This document shows, piece by piece, positions 35,390 through 45,415 of a stretch of DNA of 64,000 nt. Below the pieces are notes generated by a model, which ran no database searches, was not told the origin of the DNA, and saw nothing but the letters and a program-made list of their open reading frames with translations. Position 1 is the stretch's first letter. Every line of letters starts with the position of its first letter. Made by a program: the position numbers and the translations under genes. This DNA is from Budorcas taxicolor (taxonomy: Eukaryota; Chordata; Mammalia; Artiodactyla; Bovidae). The stretch covers positions 38,880,501 to 38,944,500 of the forward strand of contig NC_068913.1 of the NCBI RefSeq assembly GCF_023091745.1. Direction: 5' to 3'.

Positions 35390-35539
35390 ACTCTGGCTAG
35401 GACACATTCTAATAAGTTTTTGATTTGAGGGAGCCATGATTTATGCTGACTAATCACCTCTCCAATATAGACTCCAACAATTCTACAGCCTCACTTCAGT
35501 CTACAGTCCTTGATCCTACCATCTCTACAATGTCCTTCC

Positions 35540-35960
35540 CAACCCACTTTCATTTTACCATTCTTCCTTGTCCTAATTACAGCCTGTGGTTAGTTGTTAT
35601 GATCATTCTGCATACTGTTTCAGCTCCCTGGTCTCTTTCTCTCTTCATTGTGTTTGCCTCAGGGCCTTTGAACTTGTCCCTAAGGATGGAAAAGGGCTTG
35701 TTTCCTTACCTCCTTCAAGTCTTTCATTATCTTTAATTATCACCTCAGGAGATCATCACTGAGCACAAGATTTAAATTTTAATGTCACCATAATCCATTC
35801 TTCTTTCCTGTTTTTTTTTTTTTCTCCATTGCATTTATTATCCACCCCAATACAATCTGCTTGTTTGTTTAGGTCATTTGTCTTTTATTCACTGCTTATG
35901 TTTTTAGTAACTGGAACAGTGCTTGCATATTTTTTCTTAATATATGATTGTTATCTAGAT
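35540..35960 (+). mobile_element. L2 LINE 3' remnant
   Basis: CCTCAGGGCCTTTGAACTTG, ATTATCACCTCAGGAG, CATTGCATTTATTATCCACC, CTTGTTTGTTTAGGTC, and AGTAACTGGAACAGTGCTTGC follow the L2 3' end in order. Diverged and non-coding. Confidence 0.65.
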
Positions 35961-36057
35961 TATGACTCTTCCATAATGATTATGCTTCTTTCTTAAAATT
36001 TCAATTATGTATCCAGAAAAGAAAGTGCAATTGGTTTTTAACTCTCATAATTAATAA

Positions 36058-36115
36058 GAGCTTATGCTCTAGGATCAAAGGTCTTGTGTTCACTTTTGGC
36101 TCCGCAATTACCCAA
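36058..36115 (-). mobile_element. Possible MIR fragment
   Basis: GAGCTTATGCTCTAGGATC, TTGTGTTCACTTTTGGCTCC, AATTACCC resemble the complement of a MIR body. It ends just before the LTR. Confidence 0.35.
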
Positions 36116-36129
36116 TGTTTAGTTAATAA

Positions 36130-36588
36130 TGTTACTGAGTCCGCACTTGCTCTGCTCCCTGCATGACAGACCAATGAATCCTAGAGACAAGGGGTTGAGG
36201 CAAGGAAAAGTCTGTATTCAGAAAGCCAGCTGACTGAGAAGATGGCAGGTTAGTGCCTCAAAATAATCATCTAATTGAGATCTCAATGTTGAGTTCTTTT
36301 ATAGATCAGAGGTGAGGGGAGGTGAGGAAGCAAAGTAAAAAGGCCATTAGTTTTGCCAACATCTCCTAGAATGGCTAGCCTCAGACAGGCAGTATCTTAA
36401 TTTTTTCCTTTCTGCCATCCACAGGTGGACAGAGTTCTGAACAAAGGCACTTCAGTTTAATAGTCATGCAGAGGGGCAGAATTCTCTGAGGCAAACCACT
36501 CTGTATGACTGTAATAACAAAAGCATCAAAAAGCAAGTCAAAGAAACAGTTCCAACATGGAGTCAGAATTGACCTCTTCTCTGCAACA
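36130..36588 (-). mobile_element. Antisense ERV LTR (same family as 49979-50433)
   Basis: It aligns end to end with the LTR at 49979-50433 and diverges outside it, which defines ends TGTTAC..GCAACA on the plus strand (TG..CA on either strand). On the minus strand a TATA box CTATAAAAG lies at 36296-36304, and the poly(A) signal region near 36212 is degenerate. By eye the two copies differ at roughly one base in five. The flanks (..TTAATAA and ATTTCC..) are not a direct repeat, so solo-LTR status is unproven. The 146-codon minus frame (36381-36821) crosses the LTR edge and matches no viral protein I recognise. Confidence 0.7.
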
Positions 36589-36985
36589 ATTTCCAGCTGT
36601 CCATTCCATAATTTTCTGGAAAACAAAGGGTGTGATGATCTCAGAGTTTCCTCAGGGTTCACCATAGGGAGTGGCTGGAGTGGTTGCAGTCTGTTGACTG
36701 CTAGGTAGCAGGTTATTTCCCTTCCTTGGGTCTCACGTTGAAGGGTTGTAGTCACTGATTCCATTTCTAGGGACTTTCCCTCTTTGTCATGAATTTGACC
36801 ATTATCTGGGAAACATTTCATGATTAACTTTCATCCCATGGTGCTGGGAGGCTCATCCCAGCCTGGTCAAAAATTCTTGGTATGCCACTCCAGTTGTTAA
36901 GTTTTGGACCATGCCCCATTAATAATTAAAAATTATCTGGATTCTGTCTAACTATAATCCAGAAGGCATTTTCCCTTGTTGATTT
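36589..36985. other. Unassigned, between LTR and BovB
   Basis: It could be proviral sequence 5' of the LTR on the minus strand, but no polypurine tract or envelope motif is visible. It could equally be older host sequence. Confidence 0.35.
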
Positions 36986-36989
36986 TTCC

Positions 36990-39900
36990 CATACCTAGAA
37001 GTGGTGCTGGAGCAACTATGAGGAGATATCCCACATCCAGGAGCAGAGAAGCCCCAGCAAGACGATAGGTGCTGGAGTGGTGGCTGCACAGCACTGGAGC
37101 AAATTTGAAGAGATACCCCACATCCAAGGTCAAAGGAGATGCCCCAGCAAGATGGCAGGAGGGGCAAAATCGTGTTTAGAATCAAACCCCATACCTGCAA
37201 GAGACGTTCAGAGGGCTCAAACAAACCTTGTGCACACCAGGACCCAGAGACCCCACTAAGTCTGAGACAGAACTGTGTTTGAGTGTCTACTGTGGAAGTA
37301 TGGGTCAGCAGTGGACTTCCGCAGGGGCAGGGGCTCTGGGTGCAGCAGACTTGGGTATGGCATAAGCCCTCTTGGAGAAGGTTGCCATTAACCCCACCAT
37401 AGAGCTGCCAGAACTCACACAGGACTGGGGAAATAGACTCTTGGAGGGCACAAAAAATCTTGTGCACACCAGGACCCAGGAGATAGGAGCAGTGATCCCA
37501 TAAGAGACTAACCTAGACTTGCCCGTGAGTGCCCAGGAGTCTCCAGAAGAAGTGTGGGTTGGCGGTGGCCTGCAGCAGGTTTGGGGGCACTGAGTGTAGC
37601 AGTGCATGCATGGGACCTTTTGAAGGAGGTTGCCATTATCTTCATTATCTCCACCATAGTTTGGTCACAGGTAAATAACAGGGAGGGAACACAGCTCCAC
37701 CCAGCAACAGAAAATTGCATTAAATATTTACTGAGCATGGCCCTGCCCATCAGAACAAGACCCAGTTTCCCCCTCAGTGAGTCTCTCCCCTCATGAAGCT
37801 CCCATAAGCCTCTTATCCTTCTCCATCAGAGGGAAGACTGATTAAAAACCACAATCACAGAAAACTAACCAATCTGATCACATGGACCACAGCCCTGTGT
37901 AACTCGATGAAACTACGAGCCATGCTGTGTAGGGCCACCCAAGACAGATGGGTCATGGTGGACAGTTCTGATGAAATGTGGTCCACTGGAGAAAGGAATG
38001 GAAAACTACTTCAGTATTCTTGCCTTGAGAACCCCATGAACAGTATGAAAAGTCAAAAGGATAGGACACTGAAAGATGAACTCTCCAGGTCATTAGGTGC
38101 CCAATATGTTACTGGAGATCAGTGGAGAAATAACTCCATAAAGAATGAAGAGTCAGAGCCAAAGCAAAAACAACACCCAGTTGTGGCTGTGACTGGTAAT
38201 AGAAGTAAAGTCCAATGCTGTAAAAAGCAATATTGCATAGGAACCTGGAATGTTAGCTCCATGAATCAAGACAAATTGGGAGTGGTCAAACAGGAGATGG
38301 CAAGAGTGAACATCAACATTTTAGGAATCAACAAACTAAAATGGACTGGAATGGGTGAATTTAACTCAGCTGACCATTATATCTACTACTGTGGAGTAGA
38401 AGATGGCTACTCAGAAGAAATGGAGTAGCCATCATAGTTAACAAAAGAGCCAAAATGCAGTACTTGAATGCAGTCTCAAAAACGACAAAAGGATCTCTGT
38501 TGGTTTCCAAGGCAAGCCATTCAATATCACAATAATCCAAGTCTATGCTCCAACCAGTAATGCTGAAGAAGCTGAAGTTGAACGATTCTATGAAGACCCA
38601 CAAGACCTTCCAGAACTAACACCCAAAAGAGATGTCCTTTTCATTATAGGGGACTGGAATGCAAAGGTAGGAAGTCAAGAAACACCTGGAGTAACAGGCA
38701 GATTTGGCTTGGTATACAGAAGGACGCAGGGGAAAGGCTAATAGAGATTTTCCTAGAGAATGCACTGGTCATGGCAAAAACCCTCTTTCAACAACACAAG
38801 AGAAGATTCTACACATGTGTCACCAGATGGTCAACACTGAAATCAGATTGATTATATTCCTTGCAGACAAAGATGGAGAAATTCTATACAATCAGCAAAA
38901 ACAAGACCGGGAGCTGACTGTGGCTCAGATCATGAACTCCTTATTGCCAAATTCAGACTTAAATTGAAGAAAGTAAGGAAAACCACTGCACCATTCAGGT
39001 ATGACCTAAATCAAATCCCTTACGATTATACAGTAGAAGTGAGAAATAGATTCAAGGGATTAGATCTGACAGAAAGAGTGCCTGAAGAACTATGGACAGA
39101 GTTTCGGGATATTGTACAGGAGGCAGGGGAAAAGACCATCCCGAAGAAAAAGAAAGGCAAAATGGTTGTCTGAGGAGAGCTTACAAATATCTGTGAAAAG
39201 AAGAGCAGTGAAATGCAAAGGAGGAAAGGAAAAATATACCCATTTGTATGCAGAGTTCCAAAGCAAGGAGAGATAAGAAAGGCTTCCTCAGTGATCAATG
39301 CAAAGAAATAGAGAATAACAATAGAATGGGAAAGACTAGAGATCTCTTCAAGAAAACTAGAGATACCAAGAGAACATTTCATGCAAAGCTGGGCACAATA
39401 AAGGACAGAAATGATGTGGACCTAACAGAAGCAGAAGATATTAAGAAGAGCTGGCAAGAATACACAGAATAACTATACAAAAAAGATCTTCAGGACCCAG
39501 ATAATCACGATGGTATGATCATTCACCTAAAGACAGACATCCAGGAGTGTGAAGTCAAGTGGGCCTTAGGAAGCATCCCTATGAACAAAGGTAGTGGAGG
39601 TGGTGGAATTCCAGTTGAGCTGTTTCAAATCCTGAAAGATGATGCTGTGAAAGTGCTGCACTCAATATGCCAGCAAATTTGGAATACTCAGCAGTGGCCA
39701 CAGGACAGGAAAAGGTCAGTTTTCATTCCAATGCTAAAGAAAGGCAACGCCAAAGAATGCTCTAACTACCACACAATTACACTCATCTCACACACTAGTA
39801 AAGTAAGGCTCAAAATTCTCCAAGCCAGGATTCAATAGTATGTGAACCATGAACTTCCAGATGTTCAAGCTGTATTTAGAAAAGGCAGAGGAACCAGAGA

Positions 39901-41029
39901 TCAAATTGCCAACATCCATCGGTTCATCAAAAAAGCAAGAGAGTTCCAGGAAAACATCTATTTCTGCTTTATTGACTGTGCCAAAGCCTTTGATTGTGAG
40001 GATCACAACAGACTGTGGAAAATTCTTAGAGATGGGAATACCGGGACGCCTTAACTGCTTCTTGAGAAATCTGTGTGCAGGTCAGGAAACAATAGGTAGA
40101 ACTGGACATGTAACAACAGACTGGTTTCTAATAGGGAAAGGGTACGTCAAGGCTGTATATGTCACCCTGCTTATTTAACTTACATGCAAAGTACATCATA
40201 AGAAACGCTGGGCTGGATGAAGCACAAGCTGGAATCAAGATTTCAGGAAGAAATATCAATAACGTCAGATATGCAGATGACACTACACTTATGGCAGAAA
40301 TTGAAGAAGAACTAAAGAGCCTCTTGATGAATGTGAAAGCGAGTGAACAAGTTGGCTTAAAACTCAACATTCAGAAAACTAAGATCATGGCATCTGGCCT
40401 ATCACTTCATGGCAAATAGATGGGGAAACAGTGGAAACAGGAAAAGACTATATTGGGGGACTCCAAAATCACTGCAGATGGGGACTGCACCCATGAAATT
40501 AAAGGACGCCTGCTCCTTGGAAGAAAAGTTATGATCAATCTAGACAGTGTATTAAAAAGCAGAGACATTACTTTGCTGCCAAAGTTCCATCTAGTCAAAG
40601 CTACGGTTTTTCCAGTAGTCATATATGGACTATAAAGAAAGCTAAGTGCCAAAGAACTGTTGCTTTTGAACTGTGGTGTTTTAGAAGACTCTTGAGAGTC
40701 CCTTGGACTGCAAGGAGATCCAACCAGTCCATCCTAAAGGAGATCAGTTCTGAATATTCATTGGAAGGACTGATGCTGAAGTTGAAACTCCAGTACTTTG
40801 GACACCTGATGCAAAGAACTGACTCATTTGAAAAGTCCCTGATGCTGGGAAAGATTGAAGGCAGGAGAAGGGGACAACAGAGGATCAGATGGTTGGATGG
40901 CATCACCGACTCAATGGACATCATTTTGAGTAAGATACGGGAGTTGGTGATAGACAGGGAAGCCTGGGGTCCTGCAGTCCATGGTGTCGCAAAGAGGTGG
41001 ACACAACTGAGTGACTGAACTGAACTGAG
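36990..41029 (+). mobile_element. Near-full-length BovB (RTE) LINE
   Basis: It begins with the BovB 5' UTR: repeated GAGATA(T/C)CCCACATCCA modules at about 37025-37135, then GAGACGTTCAGAGGGCTCAAAC, and GCATAAGCCCTCTTGGAG. It continues through the endonuclease/RT coding region from about 37900 and ends in GACTGAACTGAACTGA. At about 4 kb it is the most complete copy in the window. Coding is broken into at least eight open pieces by frameshifts and stops, so it is inactive. The exact 5' edge and a target duplication are not clear. Confidence 0.92.
37907..41018 (+). pseudogene. BovB endonuclease/reverse transcriptase, broken
   Basis: In intact RTE elements one protein has an N-terminal APE-type endonuclease and a reverse transcriptase. 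Here the start (37907) leads to a GTWNVSSMNQ endonuclease motif near residue 113 and stops at 38428. The GDWNAKVG motif (near 38650) and the SDH motif (near 38925) are in other frames. The RT region survives in pieces: GIPVELFQILKDDAV (39606 on), FIDCAKAFDCEDH, and the catalytic YADD at 40270-40281, which is intact. The C-terminal tail with VPWTARRSNQSILKEI is open at 40692-41018. Frameshifts separate all of these. Confidence 0.9.
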
Positions 41030-41191
41030 AATCACACTATTACAATTATTTTATTTTGTAAATGTGATTTTCTTAAAATGTTTAGCCACAGAATCTTTGT
41101 TGGAGGACTGATTATTCATTGGTTACTGCAAGAGACAACAATTTTAGAAATTAAATGGATATAAGTAATGTTGATAATAATATAGTACAGC

Positions 41192-41456
41192 TGCTAAGTC
41201 GCTTTAGTCGTGTCCGACTCTGTGCGACCCCATAGACGGCAGCCCACCAGGCTCCCCCATCCCTGGGATTCTCCAGGCAAGAGCACTGGAGTGGGTTGCC
41301 ATTTCCTTCTCCAATGCCTGAAAGTGAAAAGTGAAAGTGAAGTCGCTCAGTCGTGTCTGACTCTTAGCGACCCCATGGACTGCAGCCTACCAGCCTCCCC
41401 TGTCCATGGGATTTTCCAGGTAGGAGTACTGGAGTGGGGTGCCATTGCCTTCTCCG
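41192..41456 (-). mobile_element. Bov-A2 SINE, antisense, young
   Basis: CTAAGTCGCTTTAGTCGTG through both monomers to GGTGCCATTGCCTTCTCC, with the CTGAAAGTGAAAAGTGAAAG linker. A perfect 12-bp duplication, ATATAGTACAGC, lies at 41180-41191 and 41457-41468. The near-consensus body and perfect duplication indicate a recent insertion. Confidence 0.96.
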
Positions 41457-41468
41457 ATATAGTACAGC

Positions 41469-43102
41469 AGGGAGACACAAAACACAATTTGCAAACAAAG
41501 AACAAATTTAAGGAATGATTAGTATAACTAGTTGTAATCCAGTTGTAATAATCAAATGACCAAAGGAGCCATAACTGATTTAATGAACTATCAACATTTC
41601 ATTGCATAGGCCATCCAAACTTATGCATGGTCCAATCTTGAGACCACTATAGTGGCAGTCCAACAAGGTAGAGAGAAAAAGACTTATGTTCCAAATGGCA
41701 TTAGCTATCAAACTATTGGAAGTCATAATTAATTGAAAAAGCTTTTTCTTACAACTGGAAAATAAAGATTTAGACCAGTAATCTTTTTATGTAGAAACTA
41801 TAAAAATTACAACCATATTTACTTAGTTTTATTAGTTTACTTAGTTTTATGTTAATAATCCTTTTTGTTAACAGCTTTATTAAGTTATCAAGTTTCTCAC
41901 AAGAATTTTTCAGTTTTTCACTCAGTTTAGTATTATGTTCTGAAAGTCAGAAACTTGTATTTATCTGAAAGTCCTATTTATAATTCTTCTTAAACAAGAG
42001 GCATTTTTATAAAAGTATCAGAGTGAAACCATAAAAAGACTTAAAGATGGCAAATTTAAATTTGATTACAGCTGTGACATATAACACCTTCAGATACTTA
42101 AAATTATGACATAATATTTTACCAAGACATATTTACCAAGACAGATTTTTAGGAACTCCATATAATTTCTAGAGTATCTGTACCATTTACCACATAATTA
42201 AATTAAAATGCATTACTCATTTGACAACACCTCCCTTATAGTTTAACATGCTAAATGAACCTGATTAGTTTATTATCTACTTTGGGGTACCTCAGGGGCT
42301 CTTTGAACATCTCAAAGTTAGCTAGACATCAGTGAACTTTATTATAATTATTTTTTGAAGCCCTGTTTAAAGAAATATCCCCCCAATTTTTAATTTTTTT
42401 TAATATAGCAAGACTATAGATCACTGTGAAACCTAGCCAAAGTGACAAAAGATTTCAAAGGCAAATACAGGTCATTTCAAAGGTAAATAAACTTGAAGTC
42501 TGTTATCAAAGGCAGTTTAGCTTCTTCAGAAAATGTGTCTGTTTCAGCAGAGAGAAAAACCAAATTTACATTTTGCATGAGCTTATTTTAAAAGTTCATT
42601 TACTCAATTAAACTTATTTTAGGCTTAGTTTATGCTGACTGATCATTTACAAAACCCTTTTCAGTATTTTTTTCCTCATATCTTATACTGAAAACACATA
42701 TCCTAGTTTCCTTAAAGTTTTTTCCACATTGAGATACTTCTTTTTCTTTTTCTTTTTGGCTGACAAATTTATAATAAATGTAATACTATGTTTATGTTGA
42801 ACCTAGGCACAATGAAAGTATTATACTTAATATTATATTTAGTATGTTGATGACTCAGACATGTCTATATTATTATTAGATCAACAATCTTAAACATTAA
42901 CATCAGGTACTAATTTAATATTACATGTTTCCTAGTTCATGTGAACCTGAAACTCATTTAACTTGATTTCTCTTGTATTTAGAATTTTTTTTTGTTTGTT
43001 TATTATCACTTGCTACTGTTACTTACGTCAATTAAATAGAGCTCTTTTTACAAATCAACCAAGGCAATGTTATTTAAATGTATATACATATATATATAAA
43101 AT
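41469..43102. other. AT-rich spacer
   Basis: No gene or repeat recognised. Short frames only. Confidence 0.45.
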
Positions 43103-43335
43103 TAGTCACTCAGTCATGTCTGACACTTTGCAACACCATGGACTGTATGGATTGAACCCAGGTCTCCTGCATTGCAGGCAAATTCTTTACCAGCTGAGCC
43201 ACCAGCGAATCCCAAGAATACTGCAGTAGGTAGCCTATCCCTTCTCCAGCAGATCTTCCCAACCTAGGAATCCAACTGGGATCTCCTGCCTTGTAGGCAG
43301 ATTCTTTACCAACTGAGCTATCAAGGAAGCCCCAT
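43103..43335 (-). mobile_element. Compound Bov-tA dimer, antisense, internally deleted
   Basis: Read on the minus strand: a head GGCTTCCTTGATAGCTCAG and a body to GCAGTATTCTT, joined directly to a second head GGGATTCGCTGGTGGCTCAG, then a jump from GGTTCAATCCA to TACAGTCCATGGTG (the second body has lost its middle) and a normal 3' end. The first-to-second junction and the GGGATAGGCTACC variant match the dimer at 35.1 kb. It sits against a (TG)n run. Confidence 0.88.
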
Positions 43336-43340
43336 ATGGG

Positions 43341-43346
<6 letters not shown>

Positions 43347-43385
<39 letters not shown>
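43347..43385 (+). repeat. (TG)n microsatellite
   Basis: About 39 bp of TG next to the head end of the antisense dimer, flanked by TATATA and by CACACAC. Likely polymorphic. Confidence 0.97.
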
Positions 43386-43388
<3 letters not shown>

Positions 43389-43395
43389 CACACAC

Positions 43396-43785
43396 AAGAG
43401 TTCTTACTTCAAGATTTAAGTTTTCAGTCAGGTACAGGACTGTAAAGCCCAGAATGTAAATGTCAGAAATGTAAAGCCCATCAGTTTGCAAAAGAGATTG
43501 GAATTAAAATTGGGATTCTCACAAATGAAATAAATCAGGCCCCTTGGCTACATGGCTAAATATTAATATTTGAAAAAAAGAAACTTAATCACCTTGAACA
43601 AGCCAAGTCAAAATTATTTTATACTTTCTAACCAGTGAATTTGCTCAGTCATGTCTATTTTACACTTTCTAAAATTTACATGAAAAAAGCAGCAGTGGTA
43701 AGAGTTTTCTGAGAAGAACAGAGAGGACATCTGCATCTCAAAGATGCAGGCAAGTTATTTCTAGGATGACTTTATTTAATATTTC
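43396..43785. other. No recognised feature
   Basis: Anonymous spacer. The words ATGTAAATGTCAGAAATGTAAAGCCC show a small local repeat near 43450-43480. Confidence 0.4.
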
Positions 43786-43828
43786 AGTTCAGTTCAGTTC
43801 AGTTCAGTCGCTCAGTCGTGTCCGACTT
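43786..43828 (-). mobile_element. BovB tip, about 43 bp, antisense
   Basis: TCAG(TTCAG)4 followed by TCGCTCAGTCGTGTCCGAC is the exact complement of the last bases of BovB and nothing more. The similar flanks TTATTTAAT and TTATTTACA could be a target duplication. An extreme 5' truncation. Confidence 0.85.
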
Positions 43829-43911
43829 TTATTTACAACTTCATAAAATGAACAGGGAAGGTTTGGGAAGTGCTCAAAGGATTTTTGGAACCACCCTTCT
43901 GACCTGTGAAC

Positions 43912-44115
43912 CAGTGAAGTTGTTCAGTTGTGTCTGACTCTTTGCAGGCTACTCTTCTGTAGCTTACCAGGCTTCTCCATCCAAAGAATTTTCCAGACAA
44001 GAGTACTGGAGTGGGTTGCCATTTCCTTCTCCAGGGGATCTTCCTGACCCAGGGATCAAAGCCAGGTCTCCCACATTACAGGCAGACACTTTACCGTCTG
44101 AGCCACCAGGGAAGC
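43912..44115 (-). mobile_element. Bov-tA SINE, antisense
   Basis: Complement of a full Bov-tA from AGTGAAGTTGTTCAGTTGTG to CCGTCTGAGCCACCAGGGAAGC. CTGACCTGT(G/A)AA at 43900-43911 and 44116-44127 is the target duplication. Confidence 0.95.
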
Positions 44116-44297
44116 CTGACCTGTAAAGCCTACATTTGTAAACCAAGGACAGTTTTGTTTTTTCCTCCTTTCCCAAAAGACTTGGGTGGCCCTCCCAACA
44201 ATGACTGATACATCTATCCACCCATGTTGGAAAGTTTCACTTTTCTTCCTCAAGCCTAAAGGAGAAGGCTAATAAGGAAGGCCCAGAGGCAACAGCC

Positions 44298-45081
44298 TCA
44301 GATATGCAGATGACACTACCCTTATGGCAGAAAGTGAAGAGGAGCTAAAAAGCCTCTTGATGAAAGTGAAAATGGAGAGTGAAAAATTTGGCTTAAACTC
44401 AACATTCAGAAAACAAAAATCATGGCCTCCGGTCCCATCACTTCATGGGAAATAGATGGGGAATCAGTAGAAACAGTGTCAGACTTTATTTTTGGGGGCT
44501 CCAAAATCACTGCAGATGGTGATTCCAGCCATGAAATTAAAAGACGCTTGCTCCTTGGAAGAAAAGTTATGACCAACCTAGATAGTATATTCAAAAACAG
44601 AGACATTACTTTCCCGACTAAGGTCCGCCTAGTCAAGGCTATGGTTTTTCCTGTGGTCATGTATGGATGTGAGAGTTGGACTGTGAAGAAGGCTGAGCAC
44701 CGAAGGATTGATGCATTTGAACTGTGGTGTTGGAGAAGACTCTTGAGGGTCCCTTGGACTGCAAGGAGATCCACCCAGTCCATTCTGAAGGAGATCAGCC
44801 TTGGGATTTCTTTGGAAGGAATGATGCTAAAGCTGAAACTCCAGTACTTTGGCCACCTCATGCGAAGAGTTGACTCATTGGAAAAGACTCTGATGCTGGG
44901 AGGAATTGGGGGCAGGAGGAGAAGGTGACGACCCAGGATGAGATGGTTGGATGGCATCATGGACTCGATGGACGTGAGTCTGAGTGAAATCCGGGAGTTG
45001 GTGATGGACAGGGAGGCCTGGCGTGCTGCGATTCATCGGGTCGCAAAGAGTTGGACACGACTGAGCGACTGAACTGAACTG
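44298..45081 (+). mobile_element. Young BovB LINE 3' fragment
   Basis: A perfect 13-bp duplication, AGAGGCAACAGCC, at 44285-44297 and 45082-45094 encloses the last 784 bp of BovB. Truncation falls just before the RT catalytic codons (YADD, 44303-44314). The body is close to consensus, with a one-base loss near 44395 (GGCTTAAACTCAAC) that shifts frame. Downstream, 44422-44928 is open for 168 codons. One of the two youngest-looking insertions in the window. Confidence 0.96.
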
Positions 45082-45094
45082 AGAGGCAACAGCC

Positions 45095-45415
45095 AAGCTC
45101 CATCCAAAGGGAAAAGAGGCAAAGGCAACAAGGAAGAGGAATCCGCCCTTTAATCCCATAGGTTTGGTCCTCAGCTTCAGGGAGGAAGAGGAAAGGAGAG
45201 CCTTCATGCACTTGGGTGGCAGCTACTGGGGCACAGTGGGCTGTGGCCCTTAGGAGCACACAAGAGGGTAACCTTGGAGTAAGTTCCTCAATTGCTTCCA
45301 CAAACACTTGCCAGTAAGAGAGGTTCAAGGAGAAAGAAATGAGAAAACCATAGAAGAAGACTTCGAGGAAGCAGTTAGTACCAGATGTCTTCACATTGGA
45401 AAGTGAATATACATC
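45095..45415. other. No recognised feature
   Basis: Anonymous sequence. The 145- and 110-codon minus frames here run into the BovB end and are not supported as genes. Confidence 0.4.

Noticed and set aside
37077..37796. Overlapping frames on both strands upstream of the BovB coding part, suggesting a small gene
   Set aside because: The text matches the BovB 5' UTR, which is GC-richer and so has longer chance frames.
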